The notes below the pieces were generated by a model. The model had not been told where the DNA came from. It searched no databases and saw only the letters and a program-made list of their open reading frames with translations. A stretch of DNA of 64,000 bases, taken from Linnemannia elongata. Taxonomy: Eukaryota; Mortierellomycota; Mortierellomycetes; Mortierellales; Mortierellaceae. Below, one piece after another: positions 22,729-34,369 of this stretch (position 1 is its first letter; each line of letters opens with the position of its first letter). Location of the stretch: the NCBI GenBank assembly GCA_036320915.1, contig JAXBDG010000013.1:496001-560000 (forward strand). The letters are read 5' to 3'. The translations under genes were made by a program, and so were the position numbers.

Positions 22729-25700
22729 TCAAAACTTCAGGGCAAAACTCAACAAGTCATCATCCACCTCAGGTCCAATGATACAAAGACCCTGGTGGTC
22801 AACAATTTCGACTCGCGGCGGATGCGGCGGCTCCTCGACAATTTCCTGGCTATCTAAACCATCGACAAAATCGTCCTCGCCTCCGAGTCCAAAGCCTCCA
22901 CCATTGCCCATCATAGTTCCCCTGACTCGACTGGCGATCCGGCAGAGGATGTCCCAAGCGATCCAACAGAACGTGTAAGGCTGACCTGGTTGGAGGTTCT
23001 GATAGCAGACGGCATACCAGGCAGCTGCCTTTCTTTCCAGGAAAGGGATGTTGCTTGGCGGAATCACCTTGGCGTCAGGGGCGTAGAACTCCTGTTCAAG
23101 CTCCAGTCGGAACCGGGTCCGGATTGCTGTGAAAGCTCGGACGATCGACCTGCGGATCTCATACTCTCTCTTGTTCGTGATTATGTCAACCCCCGTGATG
23201 AACCCACTCACAACCTCCAGATCGCTAGAAGCATAGGTATTTCAAACATAGTTACGGTAGCATGCAATAGAAGAGAAATAGGTTAGACATAGCTGACACT
23301 AATATAGGCCAGAGCAACTGAATTACCAATTAAATTATACTAACCTCTTGACGCCATATTGATTCATGAGTGACTTCAACTCCTGATCGTACAGAGCCTT
23401 CTGAACCATGCTGTCCTGCATGTAGTCCTCATAGCCCTCAATTAACAAGGCTTCGTTGAACGATTGGCGATAGTCTTTGGGAACAAAAGCCTCGGTCCCG
23501 GCACATTCGCGGTAAATGCGTCCAATAACACGAGTTGACTTGTAGGATCTGTCGGGTGCCTTTTCCATGAAATCGGGGTACTTCTTGGGTCGCAGGTCCG
23601 GCGTAATCTCTGCAGGCTTGCCGCTCTTGGGGAAATCGACAGCGTCCGAATGAAGCTGGGCCAGTCGGAGGCACTTTTGGTGTCTGGGTCCTCCTGGCAG
23701 CTGGTCCGACTGGGCTAAATGGGCGTTGGCGATTAGACCGAGGTTATCCGAGACCGCGTACTGGACAAAGAACTTTAAAATGTCGCGGATCGTCACATCA
23801 CTAGCAGGAGCCGCCTCGGGACCACTGTAGTCCATAGGCGACATCTCCATGACATTGTTGACGATATTAGGATCCCAAATGACTCTATCTCAGGAGTGAA
23901 AATGCTTCTGTTAGTAAGCGTAGAGAGGAAACAGATGATGCTGGTCGATAAACGATTCTCTGCAAAACTTACGTAAAATCTACAAACGATAGGCAATTGT
24001 AAACAACAAAGAGAGGAAATGGTTAGCTTCTGTTCAACAAGCCAAGGGCATCCAAAGAGGAATCTCAAAAAACAACACGAGAGACTTTACCATCGCCGTC
24101 AAGATCACCGCCACTGCACATGCTTGGGATTCCACGGCGGCCCTTGGTATTAAAAACGACCACATCGTGAAGGTGACTCAGAGAAGGGCACTTGACTGCG
24201 CGGACAACACGGACATCTCCAGGATGAAAACACGGGCATCGGACCACCACACAGTCCCCCTCAATCACCTTCCACTTGGACGGGTTCTCGACACTTGATA
24301 CTTGAATGAAAATCTCGCCTTCTTCTAGGTCGCCCGTCTCATCGCAGACCCCCAAAAGGTAAGCGCCTTGAGGCACATAGACGCGAGCCTTCTTTGACAA
24401 CTCCTCCAGCATCTGCTGCCGAAACAGGGTCAGCAGGTTCTTGACGAAGGGGTCTTGGCGTTGAAGGAATCCAGCTCGGATTAAGCTGACAAGCATCTTG
24501 GACGTGCCTCCCTCGTCCCAGTTCTGGATCAGCAGCTTGATCGCCATCATGTCATCCGTCTGGATCATATTCAGGTCCCGCACCATGTTTTCTTTTAGGT
24601 CCCAAATGACCTGTTGGCGATCATACGCAGTAGAACACAGTCAACGAAAATGCCAAAGTAATTAATGTCAATGAGAGCGATAAATCCTAATTTTAGCACG
24701 CTAATACATACCTTCTCGGGAACACCTAGACTTGTGAGAAGGATGATGATCTGGCGGTTCAAAAAACTTGGGATAAAGGACGAGGTCTTGATAACTTCCA
24801 ATACATAGTGGGCGACATCAAATTTCTTCATACTGGGCCGAATCTGGACACGGTTACCCTTCAGAGCTGCATCCTTGACCAACACACCCTTTGCTCCTCC
24901 TAAGCGAATCTGGAACGCCGACGGGGTAGTCTCCTTCTCGAGCTCGATTCCAATTATCCTCGCCAGGTCCTCTGAGATCCGGCCGCAGCCATCCGAGAAG
25001 TTGTGGTCGTGGTGCTCAATGTCGTCAATCATCTCTACATCTGTCGATCGAAGGCGAGTAATGTCCCTGGTCGAGGAGAAGCACTGGCCCATTCGCGCTC
25101 CGTATTTGGCGATGGACTTGATGTGGGAAAAGTCGCCCATCCATTTGCGAATCGTGTCGGGCGTCTCCTTCCCTTCTTTGGAGCAAAAGAACCACGCCGC
25201 GTTGTCGCGTAGCTGACTCGCTGAGAAGGCCAAAAATTCGTAGACGCGGTCGCCGATCATGATCCCATCCGTGAGCGTCGTAAAGACTCGATTAAAAATC
25301 GCGTTGTTCATATTGCTTGACGCATCCTTGGACCACAGCTTGTTGTTGCCCTCGTCAGAGTACTCGATTCGCAAGAAATAGTCGCTCAGGTGGGAGTAAT
25401 GGCGAATAATCCTGTTGGAAGTCTCGACAGTTGGTGGCTGGAGGTACATGGTAGTAGGGGTAACGATGACCTTGCGGAGGAAAACGCACTGTGAAGGCAC
25501 AATGCGGGGTCGCGTCGAGATCCTTGCTAGCTTCTGTTCCTCCCGTCGAAGGTAGTCCTCCAAGTTCCAGACACGCTCTCGGGACGCGACAATAAGCTCC
25601 AGCATCGTGGCGGCCTTGATAGGTTCCACGCTGCTAAGCATCTTGATGACCTCTGGCGTGAGTTCATAGTCCACAATATAATTGAACGACAGAGCAGACT

Positions 25701-26856
25701 CGAGCATGTACCGGGCCTCAAAGGGAAGCTTGTTGAGGGAGGCTATCGTCAGTAGTCCAACGCCGCCCTGACCCTGCTGTGTGACGATAGGCGGAAGGGG
25801 GGAGGGGGACTGAGCAAGCAGATTGAACTCTTTACACCGCGTGTTGAACGTGTCCAACTGATGGGCCGATTCTGGGTCGATGGTGAAACGGATCACAGTC
25901 CACTTGCCGAGCTTGGCCCAAAGGTTGGAAGGGTTGGGCTCCACTGGTGGACGTCTTTGGGTTGCTCCGTTTGTCTTGCCCTTGTTGGTAAACTCGCCAT
26001 CCTCACTGGGAATGTCAACCACGCGTCGAAGGCAAGAGTTAACGGACCACTTAGAATCATCCTGGTTGTCCATGTTAGGGTCGTATCTCCAGTAGGTTGG
26101 GGGGTATCGCAGATGGATCGTGACCGCCGCGGCATCACCGAGAGTGTCGACCTGGATCGAGCCCTTGTCCATGTCCTGGAACTTCATCTCGATATGGTAT
26201 TGGATTGTGGTGTCTTTGAAATGTCGGTCGAACATGATTTTGATACACCGCCTCTGGTGTTGGAACTGGACGGTGACGTTGGCGGTAGCGACAAACTCGG
26301 AGCAAAAAGTATCTTGAGCGACTTTCAGTCCCAGCTCCAGCTTTTCCGCCACCATATCGGTCATATATCGATCCCGCGTCTGTGGGACAATCTCCATGTC
26401 AAGGGAATTCCCACCAATGTTGGCTGCTTGGATGCTGTCAATGTCGGGTTTGCGGACCTTCAGGCGGACGTTCGCATAGCTCATACTCGAGGATTCCGGG
26501 CGTTCGATCGTGACATCGACAACCTGACCATAGGGCTCCAACAGTTCCTTGATTTCCGCCGCTGGCATCGACTTTTCGAGCCCCCGAATGCGGATCAAAA
26601 TGCTCTGGTTGGAGACGAGTCTCTTTAGGTCGTGACCTAGCCTGAATTGTCGGCTCTCGGTTGTGGAGTTGTGACGGGAACCAGGGGAGCGATTGGAATA
26701 TTCTGATTGCTGAGGAGAGGCGGAGTATTGGGAGGACGTGGGCCGCATTGTGGGCGATCCTGAAAGCGGCGAAGGCGAGAGAGACGAGAGGGGAGAGGAC
26801 CCAGAGGAAGGTGTAGCGCTCTTGTGCTGCACTATCTTATGGAACCTGCGCGTCAT
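22729..26856 (-). CDS. RNA-dependent RNA polymerase of the RNA-silencing pathway (Rdp1/QDE-1-type family)
   Basis: Five exons: 26856-24712, 24610-24091, 23979-23973 (7 nt), 23884-23345 and 23224-22729, 1,235 residues. Cellular RdRPs copy single-stranded RNA into double-stranded precursors for Dicer. The catalytic loop is CSGGDLDGDDFTVIWDP, metal-binding aspartates D884, D886 and D888, the family DxDGD motif. Upstream are family segments such as DGCGRISEDLARIIG and IRLGGAKGVLVKD. Residues about 85-155 (ILIRIRGLEK onward) look like an RRM, a layout known in some fungal and animal RdRPs. The first 80 residues are Ser/Pro-rich. The 7-nt microexon supplies the codons after GDLDG; without it the active site would be out of frame. 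Start 26856 is the only upstream ATG in the long exon. The gene shares an 803-bp divergent promoter with Med20. Confidence 0.93.
23973..23979 (-). other. 7-nt microexon in the RdRP catalytic motif
   Basis: Sense ATTTTAC is flanked by TTTGTAG upstream and GTAAGT downstream. It joins GAT-G on one side and A-GTC on the other to read D-D-F-T-V, continuing the catalytic GDLDGD loop into VIWDP. Without it neither frame nor motif is kept. Confidence 0.85.
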
Positions 26857-27659
26857 TTTCGGTTATGCTGTTGGTGTTGCCGTTACCGTTGTTATTGTCG
26901 TTGCTGTGGTATTGGTTCGCAAAGGGTTTGGCAACGGTCGCGTCAGTGGCGGTGGTGTTGGTGGTGATGACTCGACCTACAATGAGTTATGTCGCAGGCT
27001 CAGAACGTGTGTATCTTGGTGATAAGATAAAAAGAGGTTGTGAGGTGATAAGCACCCTGCTATCAGACGGGCTAGTGTCGAGGAGGTAAGTGGAGAGAAG
27101 AGGATGGAGGGATGTAAAGAATGAGCGAAAAAACAGTGAGCTGACGGGGGACAGCGGGAAATGTTCAGTTGTTTCGTGGCATGGCTTGAAGGACAAGACT
27201 TGAAAGTGTGGGTGTGAGATAGAGTAATGGAGGAAAGAATGGGTGTTTTGAGGCTGTTGGCGAGGTTTGGACACGAAGAGAAGAAGTGGGTTAAGAGAAT
27301 AAAAAAGCGCGAGGGACAAGGAAACGAGAGCATGCGAGCGAGCGATACAGGAAAGGAAAAAAAAAAAAGGCTGGTCACAAAAAGAAGCGCCACCACAAAA
27401 ATGATAAAAGGGGCAGGTACTAGTTGATCACCTTTCGGTTTGGTTTCTTTGTTTCCATCAAACACGCTCACAAAGAACACGAAATCCACACGAAAGCAAC
27501 GCTCGGCACCAAAGAACTCGATCAGCCAGGAAAAAAAACGACCACAACCACCCTCAGCCAGGAACATTCAGGACAGAAACACAAAGGAAAACAGTCATCA
27601 ACAACCACATCCATCTACACATCCATCCACCTGTCCATCAGCACCCCAAAAAAACCAGA
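26857..27659. promoter_or_regulatory. Divergent promoter of RdRP (-) and MED20 (+)
   Basis: 803 bp between the two start codons. The Med20-proximal part is CA-rich (27540-27655), while the middle is GA-rich on plus, so CT-rich in the RdRP sense. Short open frames here look like composition artefacts. Confidence 0.65.
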
Positions 27660-28933
27660 ATGGGTGCAACATGTCTAGTCCACTGGAAGGACGCAAACGG
27701 CCAGCAATCCCTTACACTCCTCTCTGACAGACTCCTCAAACAATTCCACGCTTCAAACATCGGTCGCTGGAACATCAACTGGAAGGTCTTTCGGGATACC
27801 TCCCCAGTCTCCAAATCCGGGACGGGCAAAATGATGCACGTCGTTCACGTGCAAGGAGGAGCTACTGCTCGGGGTGTGCCTCCTAACGCTAAAGCTGCGA
27901 GCCTTTATGCCGGGAGTGTTGTCGCCACTAATGCCAGTGGCGGGATCGGGGGTGTTGGTTTGGGTGCTGGTGGTCCAGGAGTTGCGGGAGGAATGGGAGT
28001 CGGTGGCCCTGGTATCGGTGGACAGGGAGGTGTGGGTGGACCTCAGGGACCAGGTGGAGCCAATGCAGGGCCGGGGAAGACAGGACTTGGGATCATGGGT
28101 GCAGCAGCTGGAGCAGGAGCCGGTGGCTCAGGTGGACCAGGAGGCGCAGGTGGACCAGGACAGGGACAGGGATCTACCGAAACATCAACAGCATGGTGTC
28201 TCATTGACGACGGAGCCGTCGGCATTACTCCAACAGCAAATACAACAACTTCAGCAGCACCAAGTGTTGCCAGCACACCCCTCAGCGGCGGCGGTGCTGC
28301 CAGTGATGCGCCACCCAAGAAGCGCGCCGTACTTGTCGAAGTTGAGAAGGATATCGAGGCTCTGATCGCCAAGCTCAAAACCCTGTGGGTCCATCGTCAA
28401 CATGCGCAAGTTGAGGTGCGTCTCTGTATTTCTTGTATTGTCTGAGTACTGTCGGACCTTTACATCACTGAACCATGGGGTACTGAAGAGTACGTTAATT
28501 GACAACAACGTTCTTCATTTTATTAGGGATACGTATATGACTTGGGTGACTTTATCGTACGCGCAGGAAACATCATGGTCGCCTCAACAAGTTACAAGGG
28601 GATGCTCATCGAGGTACACTCTTTTTCTGACGCGTCACCCTCAACCCGCATCAGGCTTATACACGCGAAAAAAGCACTAAACACAAGGCTTCCCCATTAT
28701 TTCCTCCTCCAAATAATTAGATCGAGTACTTGCCACAGACTTCAAGCGCAACAGCATCCAATGCACTGCTCGAGGAATTCGTCCGTTTAATCTCACCACC
28801 GGGCGTGAACCTGTACTCACCCCAGATGTTCGACTATCCATATGAGCAAGTTGGTCTGGATCCCAAGAACTGGTCCATGCTCCACTCTGGATTTCAATTC
28901 ATGACCCTCTTCAGGAGGCAGCACATCCTGTAA
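27660..28933 (+). CDS. MED20: Mediator complex subunit 20
   Basis: Exons 27660-28415, 28527-28613 and 28721-28933 give 351 residues. Med20 is a TBP-like fold in the Mediator head that pairs with Med18 and helps contact RNA polymerase II. The start MGATCLVHWKD is typical of the family. The C-terminal half keeps DIEALIAKLKTLWVHRQ, the core strand GYVYDLGDFIVRAGNIM, and the end MLHSGFQFMTLFRRQHIL. Introns are GT-AG and phase 0. Between the two conserved halves lies an insert of about 80 residues (roughly 93-172) made almost entirely of Gly, Ala, Pro and Gln, with GGPG-type repeats. It is unlike animal or yeast Med20 and makes the protein longer than usual. It stays in frame and the conserved fold resumes after it (AWCLIDDGAV). 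Confidence 0.9.
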
Positions 28934-29169
28934 AAACACCGAAAAATAAATATTAGATATTGCAAACGAGCGCTCGCGTGCGTGCTTGACATGGACGTGT
29001 CCTTGGGTGTTCCGTTGACAAAAAAAAGTTCCAAAGTATTTTTATTCTAATCCTGTTGTTGCAATTTACAGCACTAATTATTTGGTAAATGAGAAAGCAT
29101 GGGTTAGTTTTCACTCTGAAGAATACATGACTAATGCCTGGAGCTCAAACCTATCCAAGAACAGTAGTG

Positions 29170-31122
29170 TCACTTACTCTCATCGTCTCCTCCCCGGGGA
29201 GGCTGCTGAGGAGCACCGCCCATACCGCCCATCAATCCACGAGCACTAGAGAAGGCAAAAGAAATAAAGGCAAACAAAATTTCAGAAACAATGGCCAGAC
29301 CTCATAGCACAATGTCCAGTAAAACCGCAAACAAGTATCAAAACCATGACAAGAAAACTTACGCCTCAGCAATCTGGGGATCTCTCATCATCTCCTCAAT
29401 GTTGGGGCGCTCACCGCCGGCCATCATACGCTGAGCCATCTGCTGCATAGCAGGGTTGCTCATCAACGAGTTCAAGGCGCCAGACTGCATCATCTGCTGA
29501 GCCATGTTCATCAATGCAGGGTTGGCCATCAAGCTAGCCAAGTCAGGCATACCGCCTGCACCACCACCCAAAGCACTCAAGTCGGGGAATCCAGCAGGCA
29601 TACCTCCGGCACCGGCACCAGCTCCACCGCTGCGAGCAGAAGGGGTGACCTCGTTGTCGCGGGCCTTGGTACGGGCAGTGGCCAAAGAGCTCTTCATGGT
29701 CGCGTTGTTGGGCTCGAGGGTCAAACCCTTCTCGTAAGCAGTGACAGCCTCCTTGTATTTTCCGACAGAGAAGTAGGCGTGACCGAGACGGCTGTAGGCC
29801 TTGCTGTACGAGGGATCCACCTCGGCAGCCTTAAGCGAGTCTGTGATAGCGTTCTGGTGGTCTCCCATCTGACTGTAAGCAGCAGCACTGTTAAGTATTG
29901 TCAGGAAGAAATTCGAGTCAGTACGGTAAATACGATCGCAAGGCAATACATCATAAATGTTAAGAAGCTAGCAGGAGGTGAGCACATACCGGTTGGCGTA
30001 GTAGACGGCGTTCTTGGGGTTAAGAACAATAGCCTCGCCGTAGAGACGAATGGCCTCAGCATACTCCTTCTCATTGACCTTACGGTTGCCTATCATGCAT
30101 CCGAGCCAATTGCAAACACGCAAGTGTTGACGTTAGTTTCCACTTTCAACAGTAACACATACTTTCACATGTACCGGAGCTGTTCCAATTGAATCGATAA
30201 TGATCCTTACCGGCAACCTTTAAGTCCTCCGCGTTCTTCTTCTCCTCAGCGGTAGGCTCGGCAGCCTTGGGGATTGAGGTGGGGGCAGCGGGGGTAGCGG
30301 GAGTGGAAGAGGCAGAAGAGGCAGCAGAGGCAGCGGCAGCGGTCTATTGCAAAGACGAGGAAAAACAAGCCGATCGAGCACCTATCAGTCCAGTTGTCTG
30401 CACGTATGCCAAGAAGTACACGGAGAACATCTCTCTCAGGGTGAAGTACTGCCTGGCAAGAAGTGTGTCGGGGTCATAAGTGCATGTTGTGTGCTTCAGA
30501 GCCGTCCAGTATCCTGTTCATCAAATCCTGCATTCATTCTTCTTGGCAAAACGAAGAAAGCGATCCCGAGATGCCAGTTCCATCCTGAAGAAGAAAAAGA
30601 GTCAATCGCATAAAGAAGACACGCCTCCTCCTCCCATTCTGATCAGACTGTCGGTTCAAAGAGGTATTTTGTTATCCTTATTTTTCATGCCTTCCAACCA
30701 ACCGAGGTCATATGAGAGAGACAAAAGGTGCACAGCTCCCCGTATGCAAAGAGTCCGTACCTTGTTTCCAAGCTTCTTCTGAGCGTTAACAAAGACATCG
30801 AAAATCGAGACCAAGGTGGCAGGCTTGGTGCTGTAAGCCTGGGCCTGGGCAGCGTCGTTCAAATCAACACCGAAAGCCTCTCCAATGCACTGAATAGCGA
30901 CTAATAGTGGTCGTAGTAGTAGTAATGGTAGTATGTGTGAGAAATAGAGCAACTGTTAGTACGTCGTCTGCTTTCTCTTCATTTTTCTTTTTCTGTCAAG
31001 AGATGAGAAAAAGTACCTTCGATTCCTTCCGAGTCATCCTGCTTGATGGTTCCGTTGTTGAGCGAGGTCTGGAGGAACTCGAGGATGGAGAAGACAAGGT
31101 GCTTTTGCTTTTCGTCAGCCAT
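29170..31122 (-). CDS. SGT2: Small glutamine-rich TPR co-chaperone Sgt2/SGTA
   Basis: Six exons: 31122-31017, 30900-30761, 30343-30211, 30089-29990, 29887-29363 and 29245-29170, 359 residues. Sgt2 receives tail-anchored membrane proteins from the ribosome and passes them to the GET pathway; its TPRs bind Hsp70/Hsp90. The N-terminal dimerisation domain spans about residues 1-80 (LVFSILEFLQ, GIEVAIQCIGEAFGV). An Ala/Ser/Pro linker follows, then three TPRs at about 110-240 (YAEAIRLYGEAIVLNPKNAVYYANRA, written here in part). The C-terminal half is Met/Gln-rich with repeated NPA(L/M) motifs, the hydrophobic substrate-binding part. The last exon reads to TGA at 29170, but a perfect donor (A-GTAAGT) lies just before that stop, so one more small exon is possible. 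Confidence 0.92.
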
Positions 31123-31346
31123 TGGTATAAACTGTGTATTGTGAGTAGGGTGTGAAGAAACAAGAAAGAACCAAAAAAGAGCTCAAAGAACCCCAAAGAA
31201 GAACAAAGAACGACAGGCGGGCAAAGGTCACAATGCAGCTAGAGGTAGATGGCCACAGAAAGATAACGTGACATTTTGACAGGTGAAAATTGAAGGGAGA
31301 AAATCGATGTTGAATAAAAAAAAAAGATACTTTCTTGATTTTTATT

Positions 31347-34300
31347 TTATCGCGCAAGGACAGTTCGTAGAGTGGTCATGGTCTGATCAACAGGGTATCG
31401 GAAGTTCAGCGTTGCTCGAAGATCGAGGGGATTGTCAGTTGAAAGGACAAGGTCGCTGAAAACAACAGAGCACGGCGAAAGATCATTTCGACTATACCCC
31501 GTCAAGATCGCCAGATCCTCGTTCCAATCAAGTCCAATCGCGCACAGCGAAATCCACACCGCCTATAAAAAAAACAACAACAGCATATATATGGCTTCAA
31601 AAGGTTAGGAGGCCATTTTCACTATTGTACCAGTCAATTATCCACCTGCTGTGTGGTTGGTAAGTGACAAATAATAGCAAGGACTTACCGCGGCCGCAAT
31701 CTGACAAGTGTTGAATTCAAGGAAATGATGAGATATCAAGCTAAGATCGCAAAGAAACTGGAAATCGCGTCGTGTCAGAACAATTAATGCCGTCGAGAAA
31801 AAAATAAAGGCCACGAGGCTTACGAATCTCAAAGGTCCATACATCGATAAGTTGCCGTGTTTCTTCGTGATCCACGATCGCTCGCTGAATATAGTCAGAG
31901 AAGCCCGTAGCGCTGGCCACCAAAATCTCAAATTTCAGAGCCTTCAGTATGTCGACCTCCATGTTGGCTATTTCCTGAGTTGAATAAAGATCGCAAAGTT
32001 GACACAGGTTGTACGTGCCGAGCGTGCCTGCAGGCTCTTCAAGTTTCCTATACAGACGCGCGAAAAAATAAAGCCGATCAAGCTGGAGCCTGTCAGTCGT
32101 GATAGCCAATTCGATTTAACAAAGAGCCAATTACTTTCACCTTTTGAGAAAGTGGCATGAGTGCCCACGTCAACGAGACTTACCCTGCGATCATAAGTGC
32201 GCACATTCCTATGCACTGAAGTTTGTCGCGATGAATCGTTTCTGGTTTTACAACAGCAAGGTACCGGTCCAGAATATTTACTAAAGACATTCAACAGGAC
32301 CAAACGATGATTTAGTTTTTCAATATCATCTTCACTACGCGCCACACTTCATTTTGATAAAGAACATATGTGGCTTTACCAGCGACATGGAGAGTGCCAG
32401 GAGGGAGCTTGAACCAGCCATAGCAGAGCTCTATAATCCACTGAACAAGCGTAGCCCGATAGTCGCCAAATTCGGAATGTTCGTCAAAGTACAAATAGCG
32501 ATCATATCGACTCTATTTACATCGGAATAAAGATGTGATGAGTGAGTAGGCCGAACAGAATGAGCATGCAAACGTAACATGAGAATTAGGAGGAGGGATA
32601 TTCAGAGACTTAGGAACAAGAAAGCATACCTCGATCTCTAGAAGATAGTTGAAGGTGTCGTTGGCGTACTCATCCCAGTAGTGTTGGCATTGGGGGAAGG
32701 GACTGACGACCACAAGGCGCGAACGAGATATTGCTATAATGGAGACGATATGGGAGTACAGGTGTATGAGTAATGGTTCGAGATGTGTTGTTACACAGCA
32801 TGGTTCAGGTACGGACGACAATGGGCTGAGCACAAAGCGCACGCATGGGAAAAGGAAAAAAAAAACAGATTCCGCGTCAGAAAACATATGATTGATATCA
32901 AAATACACCTCGCACCTTTCTTCGGCTGCCTTGTCATCAGAGGTCCCAACTGCTTCGTGTTGAAGAATACAGCCGGCTAGTTCATGTCAAATAAAACGAA
33001 CAATAAGTGTTGTTAGAAGGGATAATTTCGACCTGGTGAAGGTAACACACCTCCCACTCCTGACATGCGATCAAATCACAGTGTTTGACCAATCAAAAGG
33101 TTTGTGTTGTCTTCTGAGCAAGGCAGAAAAAAAAGGAGTTACGATCAGGGAAGTAAGAAGGGGGCTCCTGAAAAAGACAAACAGTGTCGTCAGACACACT
33201 CAATTGACGCGCGCGGTGTTGTTCTTGACCAACGGACACACAAATCACACGAAGCACAACGTCCCCCTCACTCGGACAAACCCATCGAATTCGGTCCACG
33301 ACAGGATAGGAGGGGCAAAAACAAAGGAGGGAGGTGGAGGACAAAGCGAGGAAGAATAAATCCTCCCAACGCCAGGATTTAAGGTCACAAATCATTTGCA
33401 CACACGAACAGGACATTGGCGCATGCATAACCAGATATTAAAAAAACGTACCATAGTAGGTGTTCCTATACTGAGCGAGATGTCCGTCAAAGGAGCCCTC
33501 CGGGTCTGGGAGCCACTCTTCTTGACCGGCGTCTGCTCTTCATCCCTCCACACCTTGAATTCAGCCGCCGGTCGCGTAGCCGGAGTCACAGGAAGATCAT
33601 CATCCGAGTTGTCGTCATTGTTGCTTGTGATATTCAAATCTACCATTATCGAACCAGTCGATCGACGGGACAGCCTCGGCCTTGGTTTTTGCGGGTTGGA
33701 GACAGTTCTCCACTTCCTGCCCTCAACACCACGCAGTTCGCTCTTTGGCCGCTTATTGCTATCCTGCTCGACAGGATCGTCGCTACCGTTCCAAAACCCT
33801 TCACTGCTGGATTGACGAGTGGTGTTGTCATTCAGGTTGCTGCCATCACTGTTGTCGAATGTTCCGGGCTGGGGCGTATTCGCCTCCTGGTTCGCCTCCT
33901 GCTGAGTGTTATTGGAAGGATCACGCGAGATTGAGTTGTTAGCTGTATCGAAGATATGACGAGGGTTTTGTTGAAGGAATGCGGAGTGTGATTGAGAGCT
34001 GGGAAGGTTAACCATGGATTGAGGACGCATCTGAGAAAGTGTTTGGCCTCGGGGCCGGCCCTGAGGCGCCTCTGTCGCTTTTCTCTTTGGAGTCTCAGCT
34101 CCAGCCTCCAGTGCTGCCGAGACAGGTGAGGATTGAGAGAAAGGAATCTGGACGAGCTGTCCATGAAAGTACGCCTGCGCTCCAGCACTGAAGTTGCGGG
34201 CTGACTGAGGAGAGGGGGTGCAGTAACCGGTCACCTTTGACTGGATAATGCGAGTGGCGTTAGAGTGAAGCGAAGGCGCGTTTGAGGGCGACGGCGTTGA

Positions 34301-34369
34301 AGAGGCTGAGCTTGCGGGTGGTGTGGGGTGTTGCGTTGTTCCGGAGGTGTGGGACACCCTCATATCCAT
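31347..34369 (-). CDS. Cyclin, A/B (mitotic)-like cyclin box protein
   Basis: Eight exons: 34369-33452, 32976-32916, 32733-32630, 32512-32380, 32280-32184, 32047-31843, 31757-31689 and 31562-31347, 600 residues. Cyclins bind and activate Cdk kinases. The first 306 residues are disordered and rich in Ser, Pro, Asn and Gln. The cyclin box starts with YWDEYANDTFNYLLEIESRY. It carries the Cdk-contact segment YRATLVQWIIELC (compare the mitotic MRAILVDW motif), NILDRYLAVV, then KLEEP. A second cyclin fold follows (FLCDLSLISHHFLEFNTCQIAAAAV). The order fits A/B-type cyclins, though residues diverge and the class is not certain. For exon 6 I chose the donor after codon GAT at 31843 because the later donor does not keep frame. 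The 20-codon exon 2 is supported only by phase and splice sites. Confidence 0.8.

Noticed and set aside
25861..26628. 255-codon plus-strand frame across the RdRP gene
   Set aside because: Shadow of the conserved minus-strand RdRP exon; no domain is visible.
27935..28190. A collagen gene
   Set aside because: The Gly-rich stretch lies inside Med20, has no strict GXY periodicity and is flanked by conserved Med20 sequence.
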